16,080 bases of DNA from Streptomyces katrae (GCF_000717655.1 NZ_JNZY01000071.1:1-16080), one strand, 5' to 3'; positions 7,089 to 14,027 are shown, counted from the stretch's first letter. Notes: a model not told the origin generated them from the letters alone. Numbers and translations: made by a program.

Positions 7089-7823
7089 TCAGCCCTCCGC
7101 CGCCCCCCAGGCCCCCAGCAGCCGGGACACCGAGCGGTCGAAGACCGCGCCCAGGTCGGAGGCCGCCTCCGTCACCGGGTGCCCGCCGGACAGCGCTGCC
7201 GCCAGCAGCGGGTACTGCCCCGTCGCCAGCCTCGAGCCCAGCCAGGCGGCCCGTACGCCCTCCTCGGCGGCCTCGCTCCACGGCAGCGACCGGGCCCGCT
7301 CGGCCAGGGCCAGCTCGCTCGCCACGAACGTGGCCACCGCGCCGTTGACCGCCGCGACGAGCTCCAGCTTCTCCGCACCGGAAGCCTCCAGCGGGACCAG
7401 GCAGTCCAGGCTGTGCTCCAGATGGCGCAGGGCGTTCGGCCCGAAGCCGTAGACGGGGGACAGCAGCCGCGGCAGCCACGGGTGGCGGTGCATCAGTTCC
7501 CGTGCCTGGCGGGCGAGTCCGAGCAGGTCGGCCCGCCAGTCCCCGGTCGGCGGGGCCGGCTCGTACTCCCCGCTCACCGCGTCGGCCATCAGCTCGTACA
7601 GGTCCTCCTTGCGCGGCACGTAGTTGTACAGGGACATCGTCCCGGCGCCGATCCCGGCTGCCACGCGCCGCATGGAGACGGCCTCGATCCCCTCCGCGTC
7701 CGCGATCCGCACGGCCTCGGCCGCGATCGACTCGCGGGTGTGCGCGGGCCGGGGTCCGCGGCCGGCGCGCCCCGGGCGGGCCCAGATCACTCCGGGTCGG
7801 GCGGGTCGGCCGCCGACTGCCAT
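7089..7823 (-). CDS. TetR-family transcriptional regulator
   Basis: 244 residues from the ATG at 7823, with GAGGTG 7 nt upstream. A basic, Pro/Gly/Arg-rich N-terminal extension (1-28) precedes the TetR helix-turn-helix at about 29-75 (TRESIAAEAVRIADAEGIEAVSMRRVAAGIGAGTMSLYNYVPRKEDLYELM). The C-terminal region (about 90-240) looks like the TetR_C class found beside antibiotic-export ABC transporters and monooxygenases. These are repressors that release DNA when they bind a small ligand. The divergent gene it should control is a broken DrrA-like ATPase, and the intergenic region holds a 13-bp inverted repeat with back-to-back -10 boxes. It is probably autoregulatory and may once have controlled drug efflux; with the target lost, it may be a free-standing regulator. 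Confidence 0.92.
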   Translation of the reverse strand: MAVGGRPARPGVIWARPGRAGRGPRPAHTRESIAAEAVRIADAEGIEAVSMRRVAAGIGAGTMSLYNYVPRKEDLYELMADAVSGEYEPAPPTGDWRADLLGLARQARELMHRHPWLPRLLSPVYGFGPNALRHLEHSLDCLVPLEASGAEKLELVAAVNGAVATFVASELALAERARSLPWSEAAEEGVRAAWLGSRLATGQYPLLAAALSGGHPVTEAASDLGAVFDRSVSRLLGAWGAAEG

Positions 7824-7842
7824 CGGTCATCACCTCGCCCTC

Positions 7843-7905
7843 ATCCTAGCTACGTACAGCGTACGCAGTGAGGTAGGATCCGCTGCTCCGCAACTGCGTA
7901 CGCTG
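7843..7905. promoter_or_regulatory. TetR operator and divergent promoter region
   Basis: CAGCGTACGCAGT (7857-7869) and its exact reverse complement ACTGCGTACGCTG (7893-7905) are separated by 23 nt. Each arm contains the self-palindrome GCGTACGC, so each may bind one TetR dimer, with centres 37 bp apart. TAGGAT -10 boxes occur on the minus strand (7843-7848, toward the TetR gene) and on the plus strand (7874-7879, toward the ABC remnant). The first operator copy lies between the two boxes. The -35 boxes are poor. Confidence 0.7.
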
Positions 7906-7912
7906 CACTGGC

Positions 7913-8148
7913 GAGGCCCTGCAGAAGCGTTTCGGCGAGGTCCATGCCCTGCGCGGCCTCGATCTGGCCGTGCCGGAGGGCACGGTCTGCGGGCTCCTCG
8001 GCCCCGACGGCGCGGGCAGACCGCCGCCGTACGGATCCTCCCCACGCCGACCCGGCCCACCGGCGGCCGCACCCTCGTCGCCGGCCACGACGTCACGCGC
8101 GATCCGGCCGCCGTCCGCCGTGCCATCGGGGTCACCGGCCGGGACTGA
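7913..8148 (+). pseudogene. Remnant of a DrrA-type ABC transporter ATPase, frameshifted
   Basis: One frame from 7913 reads EALQKRFGEVHALRGLDLAVPEGTVCGLLGPDGAG, the start of a DrrA-type (daunorubicin-resistance family) ATPase up to the Walker A loop. At about 8022-8026 the frame is lost. One base is missing from the lysine codon of GxxGxGKT, and the next frame continues TAAVRILPTPTRPTGGRTLVAGHDVTRDPAAVRRAIGVTGRD, then stops at 8146-8148. That covers only about 75 residues of a usual ~320, ending before the Q-loop's downstream sequence, signature motif and Walker B. No ATG or GTG start is seen in frame between the operator and 7913, so the 5' end is also damaged. The Walker A already differs from consensus (GPDGAG for GPNGAG). 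The gene cannot make a functional ATPase, and no permease partner follows. Confidence 0.85.
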
Positions 8149-8235
8149 GACGGGCGCCACAGACGGACGAACCGCGCACAGCGTGCGATGTCGGCCGCCC
8201 GTGTGGTGACAGGCCGGGGTCCCAACCGGTAGGCA

Positions 8236-8251
8236 GGCTGTCATGACAGCC
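8236..8251. promoter_or_regulatory. 16-bp perfect palindrome across the CoA-transferase start codon
   Basis: GGCTGTCATGACAGCC equals its own reverse complement, and its central ATG is the start codon at 8243. It could be a protein-binding site. As RNA it has no loop, so a hairpin is less likely than an operator. The ribosome-binding site upstream (AGG within 8231-8236) is weak. Confidence 0.6.
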
Positions 8252-9496
8252 GACTCGCCCGCGCCCGCACGCCCTGCCGAACCCCGCTCCACGGAACCCC
8301 GCCCCGTGGAGCCCCTGCCCCTCGACGGCGTCACGGTCGTCGCCGTCGAACAGGCCGTCTCGGCCCCCTTCGCAACCCGTCAGCTCGCCGACCTCGGCGC
8401 CCGGGTGATCAAGGTCGAGCGCCCCGACGGCGGCGACTTCGCGCGCGCCTACGACACCGCCGCGCAGGGACTGGCCTCCCACTTCGTCTGGGCCAACCGC
8501 GGCAAGGAGTCGATCGCGCTCGACCTGAAGGACCCGCGCGGCCGGGAGGTCCTGCACGGACTGCTCGACGGGGCCGACGTGTTCGTCCAGAACCTCGCCC
8601 AGGGTGCCGCCGCCCGGCTCGGGCTCGACTCGGCCGCGCTGTGCGCGCGCTACCCGCGGCTGGTCGCCGTCGACATCTCCGGGTACGGGGCCGAGGGCCC
8701 GTACGCCCACAAGCGCGCCTACGACATGCTCGTGCAGTGCGAGGCGGGGCTGGTCTCGGTGACCGGCACCCCGGAGCAGCCCGTCAAGGCGGGCATCCCG
8801 GCCGCGGACATCGCGGCGGCCATGTACGCCTTCTCCGGGGTCCTCGCGGCCCTGCTGCGCCGCGCGGCCACCGGGCGCGGGGGCCGGGTGGAGGTCTCGA
8901 TGCTGGACGCGCTGGCCGAGTGGATGGGCCATCCGCTGCACCACACGATGCACGGCGGGGAGCAGCCCCCGCGCACGGGCCTCGCGCACGCCGTCATCGC
9001 CCCGTACGACGCCTACCCGACGGCGGACGGGGACCGGGTGCTGCTGTCCGTGCAGAACGACCGCGAATGGCGGCGGCTCGCCGAACAGGTGCTGGAGCGG
9101 CCCGAGTTGGCAGAGGATCCGGCGTACGCGACGAACGCGGCGCGCACCCGGGGCCGGGAGAAGACCGACGCCGTGGTCGCCGAGGCGCTGGGCCGGCTGG
9201 GCGCGGACGAGGCGATCGGGCGGCTGGAGGCGGCGGGCATCGCCTGTGCACGGCTGAACTCGGTGGCCCGGCTCGCGGGACATCCGCAGCTCGCGGCACG
9301 GGACCGCTGGCGGGAGGTGGGGTCACCGGCCGGTCCGTTGCGGGCACTGCTGCCGCCGATCGGACTGCCGGGAGGCGCGGCACCGCACATGGGTGCGGTG
9401 CCTGCGCTCGGCGAACACACCGAGGCCCTGCTGCGCGCCCTGGGGATGACGGGCGCACAGATCACGACACTGCGCCGGGATGGTGTGGTTGCGTAG
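8243..9496 (+). CDS. CaiB/BaiF family (class III) CoA-transferase
   Basis: 417 residues. Class III CoA-transferases move coenzyme A between carboxylic acids through an aspartyl thioester or anhydride. After a Pro/Glu-rich N-terminal extension (1-24, with repeated EPR steps), the fold starts with LPLDGVTVVAVEQAVSAPFATRQLADLGARVIKVERPDGGDFAR. The catalytic aspartate is Asp161 in KRAYDMLVQCEAG, matching the family's conserved Y-D motif. ANRGKESIALDLKDPRG (84-100) and SMLDALAEWM are also typical. Length is close to the usual 390-430. The substrate acid cannot be read from the sequence, and no acyl-CoA dehydrogenase, ligase or other pathway gene is adjacent. It stands alone, downstream of the ABC remnant and convergent with the next gene. 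Confidence 0.92.
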   Translation: MTADSPAPARPAEPRSTEPRPVEPLPLDGVTVVAVEQAVSAPFATRQLADLGARVIKVERPDGGDFARAYDTAAQGLASHFVWANRGKESIALDLKDPRGREVLHGLLDGADVFVQNLAQGAAARLGLDSAALCARYPRLVAVDISGYGAEGPYAHKRAYDMLVQCEAGLVSVTGTPEQPVKAGIPAADIAAAMYAFSGVLAALLRRAATGRGGRVEVSMLDALAEWMGHPLHHTMHGGEQPPRTGLAHAVIAPYDAYPTADGDRVLLSVQNDREWRRLAEQVLERPELAEDPAYATNAARTRGREKTDAVVAEALGRLGADEAIGRLEAAGIACARLNSVARLAGHPQLAARDRWREVGSPAGPLRALLPPIGLPGGAAPHMGAVPALGEHTEALLRALGMTGAQITTLRRDGVVA

Positions 9497-9533
9497 GGCC
9501 GGGGGCGAAACCAGAAGGGGTCGGGGACGGTTG

Positions 9534-9803
9534 TTACGAGCGGCGGCTGCCGAAGAGCGTGCGACGCAGACGGCGCAGCGGCGCGAAGAGCGAGACGCGC
9601 GCGCTCCGGCTCCGCAGGCGGTGCGTGTGGTCGCGCGAGGTGAGCTCGCGCATCAGCAGGGTCGCCTCGGCCGTCTCGCGGTGCGGGACGGCGGGTCCGC
9701 CCAGCACGGCGAGGTGGCGGTCGAGGCGCGAGCTCGTCGCGCTGCTGCCGCAGGTGATGGCAGGCACGCGTGGCGGCCTGCTGCGCATTGCTATCTGTTC
9801 CAT
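9534..9803 (-). CDS. Small basic protein of unknown function
   Basis: 89 residues from the ATG at 9803, with GGGGAG a few bases upstream; an earlier in-frame ATG (9830) has no such site. The protein is arginine-rich throughout, with one cysteine and no membrane helix. The last 25 residues (RLRSRSARVSLFAPLRRLRRTLFGSRRS) would form a strongly basic amphipathic stretch able to bind nucleic acid or membrane lipids. The middle (DRHLAVLGGPAVPHRETAEATLLMRELTSRDHTHR) has a composition unlike an antisense shadow. No family is recognised. It is convergent with the CoA-transferase gene (37 bp apart) and divergent from the kinase gene (270 bp). A real gene is likely but not certain. Confidence 0.65.
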   Translation of the reverse strand: MEQIAMRSRPPRVPAITCGSSATSSRLDRHLAVLGGPAVPHRETAEATLLMRELTSRDHTHRLRSRSARVSLFAPLRRLRRTLFGSRRS

Positions 9804-10073
9804 GTTCTCTCCCCACCCGTACGAGGGCACCCGGCCCGGGCAGGTTAACCCTATCGCCCCTGCGTCGCGCTCGGGTATCCCGGTGGTGTGAATTACCCCT
9901 ATGGCGACGGGGAGTTGACGGTTACTCAGCGGAGTCGGCCGTCACTCTCCGCAGGGGAGGCGGCCGTTTGAAGGGTCCCCGCGCGAGTCCCGCGCGGACC
10001 GGGGCCACAACGCGTGCACTGCGCTAACTTGGAGTGATCGCCCGCCGACACACGGACACACCTGGGGGCTCGC
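9804..10073. other. Structured intergenic region upstream of the kinase gene
   Basis: The region holds two good hairpins. The first pairs CGGCCG at 9936-9941 with 9961-9966 and CTCC/GGAG inside, and is followed by TTT. The second pairs CCGCGCG (9979-9985) with CGCGCGG (9991-9997) around a 5-nt loop AGTCC. TTGACG at 9915-9920 resembles a -35 box but no matching -10 follows at the right distance. TAACTT at 10025-10030 is a possible -10. If transcription of the kinase gene starts upstream of 9930, both hairpins lie in its leader. No leader peptide of note was found. Confidence 0.5.
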
Positions 10074-11840
10074 GTGAGTGACAACATCGGTGGGGCGGGC
10101 GGGGAATCCGCCGCCGGCCGTGTCATCTCGGGCCGGTACCGGCTGCTCGACCTGCTCGGCCGGGGCGGCATGGGCATCGTGTGGCGGGCCCGCGACGAGC
10201 TGTTGGGCCGCGAGGTGGCCGTCAAGGAGGTACGGCCCCCGGCGGGGCTGGACGGCGCCGAGATCGGGCGGATGTACCGGCGGCTCGAGCGCGAGGCCTG
10301 GGCGGCGGCACGGGTCTCTCACCGCGGGGTCGTCACGGTCTACGACGTGGCCACCGAGGACGGCCGGCCCTGGATCGTGATGGAGCTGGTGCGCGGGCTC
10401 TCACTGGCCGACGTGCTGGAGGCCGAGGGGCCGCTCACCCCGCAGCGCGCCGCTCACCTCGGGGAGCAAGTGCTGGCCGCGCTGCGCGCCGCGCACGAGG
10501 CGGGGGTGCTGCACCGGGACGTCAAGCCCTCCAACGTGCTGATCGCCAACGACGGCCGGATGGTGCTGAGCGACTTCGGGATCGCCAGCCTGGAGGGCTC
10601 GTCGGCGATCACGATGACGGGTGAGGTGGTGGGCTCCCCCGAGTTCCTCGCGCCGGAGCGGGCGCTGGGGCGCGATCCGGGGCCCGCGTCGGACCTGTGG
10701 TCGCTCGGGGTGATGCTGTACTCCGCCGTCGAGGGGGTCTCGCCGTTCCGGCAGGACACCCCGCTGTCCACGCTGCGGGCGGTGGTGGACGAGGAGCTGC
10801 CGCCGCCGCGCCGGGCCGGTCCCCTGACGCCGGTGCTGGAGGGGCTGTTGCGCAAGGATCCGGCGGAGCGGCTGCCCGCGGCGGAGGCGGCCCGGATGCT
10901 GCGGATCATCGGGGCGGGCGGGGTCCTGCAGGGCTCCGGCGGGGCGGTGGCGGGTCCGGACTCGCCGACGGCCACGGCGCACCAGCGGCACGGCCCCCCG
11001 GAGGCGCAGGGCCGGCCCGAGGGGTCCACCCCGCCGATGCCGGTGGTGCCGAGGCCCGCGCCGGGGCCGGGTCCCGCCCCGGCGGGCCGCGGGGCGCCGC
11101 CGCGCGAGGGGCGGGCCGGGCTGGTGCTGACCGCCGGGATCGTGGTGCTGCTGCTGGCGGTGGTCGCCCTGGGGTGGCTGCTGCTCAAGGACCGCGATGA
11201 GCCGGGCGGGAACGGTACCGGCCCGACGTCCCCGGCCACCACCTCGGCCGCGTCCGCGAGCGCCTCCGGATCGGGGTCGCCGTCGGTGTCCCCTTCGCCT
11301 TCGCCGTCGCCGTCCGCTTCGCCGTCGGCCACGCCCGCGCCGCACTTCGCCGTGTCGGTGCGCGCCGTACGGACGGACTACCGCGGGGCCTGCCCGCCGC
11401 CCGCCGATCAGGCGCCCGCCTTCACGGCGACCGTCGATGCGGACCGTACGCCCGCCGTGCTGGAGTACCGCTGGGCGACGCGCAGCGGGGTCAGCTCCGG
11501 CCCCGGCTGGCAGTCCGTCACGTACACGGCGGACGGCCCCCGGAGCCGGCAGCTGGACCACACCGAGCTCACGTACTACCCGAGCGCGACGTTCGACGAC
11601 GCGGTCCGGCTGGAGGTGCGGGGGCCGGACCCGACGGCCTCGGAGTGGGTGGACTTCTCCGTGACGTGCGAGGAGGGGGAGACCCCGACGGACGGGACCT
11701 CCCCCTCCCCCGGTCCGAGCGGTACGCCGGCCCCGGTCTCGGCAGGGCCTGTACCGGCGGGGCCGGCGACGCCGGACGCCGCGGAGCCGGAAACCTCGGA
11801 ACCGGAGGTCGCACCGGAGCCCGAAGCGGCTGCCTCGTAG
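10074..11840 (+). CDS. Transmembrane Ser/Thr protein kinase (PknB/Hanks type)
   Basis: 588 residues from a GTG at 10074, with GGGGG upstream. The kinase domain (about 22-280) is complete: glycine loop GRGGMG (29-34), catalytic Lys51 in AVKEV, HRDVKPSN with Asp149, DFG at 167-169 and APE at 194-196. A Pro/Gly-rich juxtamembrane linker (288-345) leads to one membrane helix at about 349-371. Outside the membrane, a Ser/Pro spacer (380-422, with PSPSPSPS) carries a compact domain at about 424-535. This domain has just two cysteines (440 and 532), placed to tie its ends together, and beta-rich sequence (FAVSVRAVRTDYRGAC, LEYRWATRSG, VRLEVRG, WVDFSVTCEE). A Pro/Glu-rich tail ends the protein. The outer domain is not a PASTA repeat and may be an Ig-like ligand sensor. 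Targets are unknown. It is convergent with the lipase gene, with 9 bp between stops. Confidence 0.95.
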   Translation: MSDNIGGAGGESAAGRVISGRYRLLDLLGRGGMGIVWRARDELLGREVAVKEVRPPAGLDGAEIGRMYRRLEREAWAAARVSHRGVVTVYDVATEDGRPWIVMELVRGLSLADVLEAEGPLTPQRAAHLGEQVLAALRAAHEAGVLHRDVKPSNVLIANDGRMVLSDFGIASLEGSSAITMTGEVVGSPEFLAPERALGRDPGPASDLWSLGVMLYSAVEGVSPFRQDTPLSTLRAVVDEELPPPRRAGPLTPVLEGLLRKDPAERLPAAEAARMLRIIGAGGVLQGSGGAVAGPDSPTATAHQRHGPPEAQGRPEGSTPPMPVVPRPAPGPGPAPAGRGAPPREGRAGLVLTAGIVVLLLAVVALGWLLLKDRDEPGGNGTGPTSPATTSAASASASGSGSPSVSPSPSPSPSASPSATPAPHFAVSVRAVRTDYRGACPPPADQAPAFTATVDADRTPAVLEYRWATRSGVSSGPGWQSVTYTADGPRSRQLDHTELTYYPSATFDDAVRLEVRGPDPTASEWVDFSVTCEEGETPTDGTSPSPGPSGTPAPVSAGPVPAGPATPDAAEPETSEPEVAPEPEAAAS

Positions 11841-11849
11841 CCCGCCGGA

Positions 11850-12659
11850 TCAGGCGGCGGCGGTGAGGACGGGCAGGTAGCCGCCGGACTGTCCGGCGGC
11901 GGTGGGGTGGTACGACTCGCCGATGTTGAGCCAGTTGACGCTGTGCAGCCACGCGTCGCCGGAGCAGATCTCGTGGCCGGTGAAGGCGCCTGCCACCGAG
12001 GCGAAGGTGAACCCGTGGTCGGCGGCGCGTTTGGCGATGGCGGCGTTCAGATAGTCGGCCGCGCCGTTGATGGCGGAGCGCTCGCCCTCCGTCAGCCCGG
12101 TGGCGCAGGTGCCGTTCAGCTTGTAGAAGCGGGGATAGCCGAGGACGACGACGTGGGCCGCGGGCGCGCGGCCGTGGATGGCGGTGTAGACCTGGTCGAG
12201 CTGGCCGGGAAGGGTGGAGTCGACGTACGCCTTGGCCTGGTTGACGCGGCTGATGCAGGTGGACTCGGACTGGAGCACACAGGTCGTCATGACGTCGGAG
12301 AATCCGGCGTCGTTGCCGCCGATGGTGATGCTGACCAGGTCGGTTCCGGAGTTCAGCGGGCCGAGCTGGCCGGACAGGACATCACCCGTACGGGCGCCCG
12401 AGCAGGCGGTGAAGGAGAAGGTCTGCGGGGAATGGGCGGCGGCCCAGAGGGACGGGTAGGCGCGGGAGGTGCGCTTGCAGTTGCCGCTCCCGCTGTCGTA
12501 GTTGCCGGCGCCGACGCCGGAGGAGTACGAGTCGCCGAGGGCGACGTAACCGAAATCGGCCGTGGCGGCGGCCGCCTGTCCGGCGCCGGACAGGGCGGCG
12601 CCTGCGGCGAGTAACAGGGAGGCGGTCAGGGCTGCGAAGCGCGACATCTTCATGCTCAT
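11850..12659 (-). CDS. Secreted SGNH (GDSL) lipase/esterase
   Basis: 269 residues from the ATG at 12659, behind a strong AAGGAG site 6 nt upstream. A signal peptide (SMKMSRFAALTASLLLAAGAALSG, with cleavage near AAA at 30-33) indicates export. Block I is GDSYSSG with nucleophile Ser44. Block III is GGND (114-117), whose Asn116 completes the oxyanion hole. Block V is ESYHPT with His251; the residue three before it is Glu, not the usual Asp. Six cysteines (61, 86, 127, 135, 185, 232) fit the three disulfides of Streptomyces extracellular lipases such as those of S. rimosus and S. coelicolor. It should hydrolyse acyl esters of medium or long chain outside the cell. A possible AdpA-like site lies upstream. 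The gene is convergent with the kinase gene. Confidence 0.95.
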   Translation of the reverse strand: MSMKMSRFAALTASLLLAAGAALSGAGQAAAATADFGYVALGDSYSSGVGAGNYDSGSGNCKRTSRAYPSLWAAAHSPQTFSFTACSGARTGDVLSGQLGPLNSGTDLVSITIGGNDAGFSDVMTTCVLQSESTCISRVNQAKAYVDSTLPGQLDQVYTAIHGRAPAAHVVVLGYPRFYKLNGTCATGLTEGERSAINGAADYLNAAIAKRAADHGFTFASVAGAFTGHEICSGDAWLHSVNWLNIGESYHPTAAGQSGGYLPVLTAAA

Positions 12660-12725
12660 GTGTGCGGCTCCTTGTGGGGGTTACTCCTGAGTCCGTGGTA
12701 CTGGGAGCCGGGGCTGGCTGGAAGT

Positions 12726-12747
12726 GTTCATGCCAAGAATTTTTGGC
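12726..12747. promoter_or_regulatory. Candidate regulatory site between lipase and AAA ATPase genes
   Basis: On the minus strand TGGCATGAAC (12735 down to 12726) matches nine of ten positions of the AdpA consensus TGGCSNGWWY. It overlaps an inverted repeat GCCAA (12732-12736) / TTGGC (12743-12747) with an A/T-rich centre that stands out in this GC-rich DNA. It lies 67-76 bp upstream of the lipase start. AdpA is known to switch on extracellular enzymes in Streptomyces, but a ten-base degenerate match is weak evidence. Confidence 0.35.
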
Positions 12748-12858
12748 GCGGAGTTGCGGCCCGAATCTTCACCACCGGTGCGTTTGAAGAGGGAACTCCG
12801 GCCCCGATCCGGCGAAACACGGGTGCACGCGGCCACTTCGTGCCGGATCATGGGCGCC

Positions 12859-13959
12859 ATGCCAGCCAACCCGCATGACGCGCTGCCGATCCGGCTCAAC
12901 GTCGACGACAGCGATTCACCGTCGGATGTCGTGGACGCGCTGTTCCTCGGCCGGTTCGCGTCCGGCGAGCAGCCGTACTCGCACAGCGTGACGATCGAGC
13001 GGGTGAAGGCGGAGGCGACCCTGCTGCCGCCCGAGGCCACCGTGCTGCGCTCGGCCCGTGACTCCGACCGCAGCGCCACCCTGGCGGAGGGCGAGGGCTG
13101 GACGATGCTCGTCTCGCGCTGGAGCCGGGGCGCGGACGTGACGGTGACGGCGGTCAGCGACGAGCTCGCCTCCAGCGTGCTCGGCGAGGCCACGCAGGGG
13201 GTGCAGGACGAGCCCGAACCGCAGCCGGAGAACGTCACGATGGGCTTCTGGTACGTCTCCCCGCGCCGCGGCCCGTACCGGACGACCCGCCAGATCGCCG
13301 CCGGGACCTGGGCGGAGGTGCGGCCCAACTACACGGCGCCGGTGGCCGGGGCGATGGACCGGCTGATGAAGGTGACCCCGGACGACATCGCGGGGCGGCT
13401 GCTCCTGCTGCACGGCCCGCCGGGCACGGGCAAGACCTCGGCGCTGCGGACGCTGGCCCGGTCGTGGCGGGAGTGGTGCCAGGTGGACTGCGTCCTGGAC
13501 CCGGAGCGGCTCTTCAACGACGTGGGCTACCTGATGGACATCGCGATCGGCGAGGACGAGGGCACGGCGAAGGGCCGGTGGCGGCTGCTGCTGCTGGAGG
13601 ACTGCGACGAGCTGATCCGCGGCGAGGCCCGGCACACGGCGGGCCAGGCGCTGTCGCGGCTGCTCAACCTGACGGACGGGCTGCTGGGGCAGGGCCGCAA
13701 CGTGCTGGTCGGCGTCACCACGAACGAGGACCTGGAACGGCTCCACCCGGCGGTGGTCCGGCCGGGCCGCTGCCTGGCGCGGATCGAGGTGGGCCGTCTG
13801 ACGCACGGCGAGGCGGTGGACTGGCTGGGCACGGACGAGGGGGTTCCGCGCGAGGGCGCCACGCTGGCCGAACTGTTCGCGCTGCGCCGGGGAACGGGCC
13901 CTTCGGCGCTGCTGCCGCCGCAGGGCCAGCACGGTTCGGAAGCGGGCCTGTACCTGTAG
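12859..13959 (+). CDS. AAA-type ATPase with uncharacterised N-terminal domain (DUF5925-like)
   Basis: 366 residues from the ATG at 12859; an in-frame ATG at 12850 is an alternative. The first ~150 residues (LPIRLNVDDSDSPSDVVDALFLGRFASGEQPYSHSVTIERV) recall the actinobacterial family I remember as DUF5925. The C-terminal half is a single AAA module: Walker A GPPGTGKT (186-193), Walker B LLLLEDCDE (243-251), sensor-1 stretch GVTTNED (285-291) and the RPGR arginine-finger segment (301-304). The layout 'LHPAVVRPGR' is like BCS1/CDC48-type AAA proteins, which remodel or unfold proteins using ATP. There is no membrane helix or signal peptide, so it is cytosolic. The second acidic residue of Walker B is present as Asp250-Glu251 within ED-C-DE. 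Its substrate is unknown. The gene stands alone, diverging from the lipase gene, and ends just before a strong hairpin. Confidence 0.9.
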   Translation: MPANPHDALPIRLNVDDSDSPSDVVDALFLGRFASGEQPYSHSVTIERVKAEATLLPPEATVLRSARDSDRSATLAEGEGWTMLVSRWSRGADVTVTAVSDELASSVLGEATQGVQDEPEPQPENVTMGFWYVSPRRGPYRTTRQIAAGTWAEVRPNYTAPVAGAMDRLMKVTPDDIAGRLLLLHGPPGTGKTSALRTLARSWREWCQVDCVLDPERLFNDVGYLMDIAIGEDEGTAKGRWRLLLLEDCDELIRGEARHTAGQALSRLLNLTDGLLGQGRNVLVGVTTNEDLERLHPAVVRPGRCLARIEVGRLTHGEAVDWLGTDEGVPREGATLAELFALRRGTGPSALLPPQGQHGSEAGLYL

Positions 13960-13980
13960 GGGCTCTCCGGGGGAACTCAG

Positions 13981-14027
13981 GGGGTGTCGTCAAAGAGCCG
14001 TCCGGCCGGCTGCTTTGACGACATCCC
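13981..14027. terminator. Long bidirectional hairpin terminator
   Basis: The arms 13981-13995 and 14013-14027 pair over 15 bp (TGTCGTCAAAG with CTTTGACGACA; one G-U pair), and AGCCG/CGGCT extends the stem by 5 bp with a single bulged G at 14012. The loop is 6 nt (14001-14006). The hairpin starts 21 nt after the AAA gene stop and its last base is the first base of the GntR stop codon (read on the minus strand). It should end transcription arriving from both sides. Confidence 0.85.

Noticed and set aside
8287..8311. An 8-bp stem (CTCCACGG/CCGTGGAG, 9-nt loop) early in the CoA-transferase gene.
   Set aside because: It lies in coding sequence for a repetitive EPR-rich stretch in GC-rich DNA and is more likely a by-product of codon repetition than a regulator.
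8132..9283. A 383-codon minus-strand frame opposite the CoA-transferase.
   Set aside because: The CoA-transferase motifs on the plus strand are clear, and the antisense product matches no family and has shadow-like composition.
9901..9918. A five-codon mini-frame (ATG to TGA) upstream of the kinase gene, considered as a leader peptide.
   Set aside because: It has no ribosome-binding site and no cysteine or other regulatory codon run, so it is indistinguishable from chance.
11842..11857. CCGCC/GGCGG hairpin between the convergent kinase and lipase genes.
   Set aside because: The stem is only 5 bp and partly inside the lipase coding end, too weak to call a terminator.
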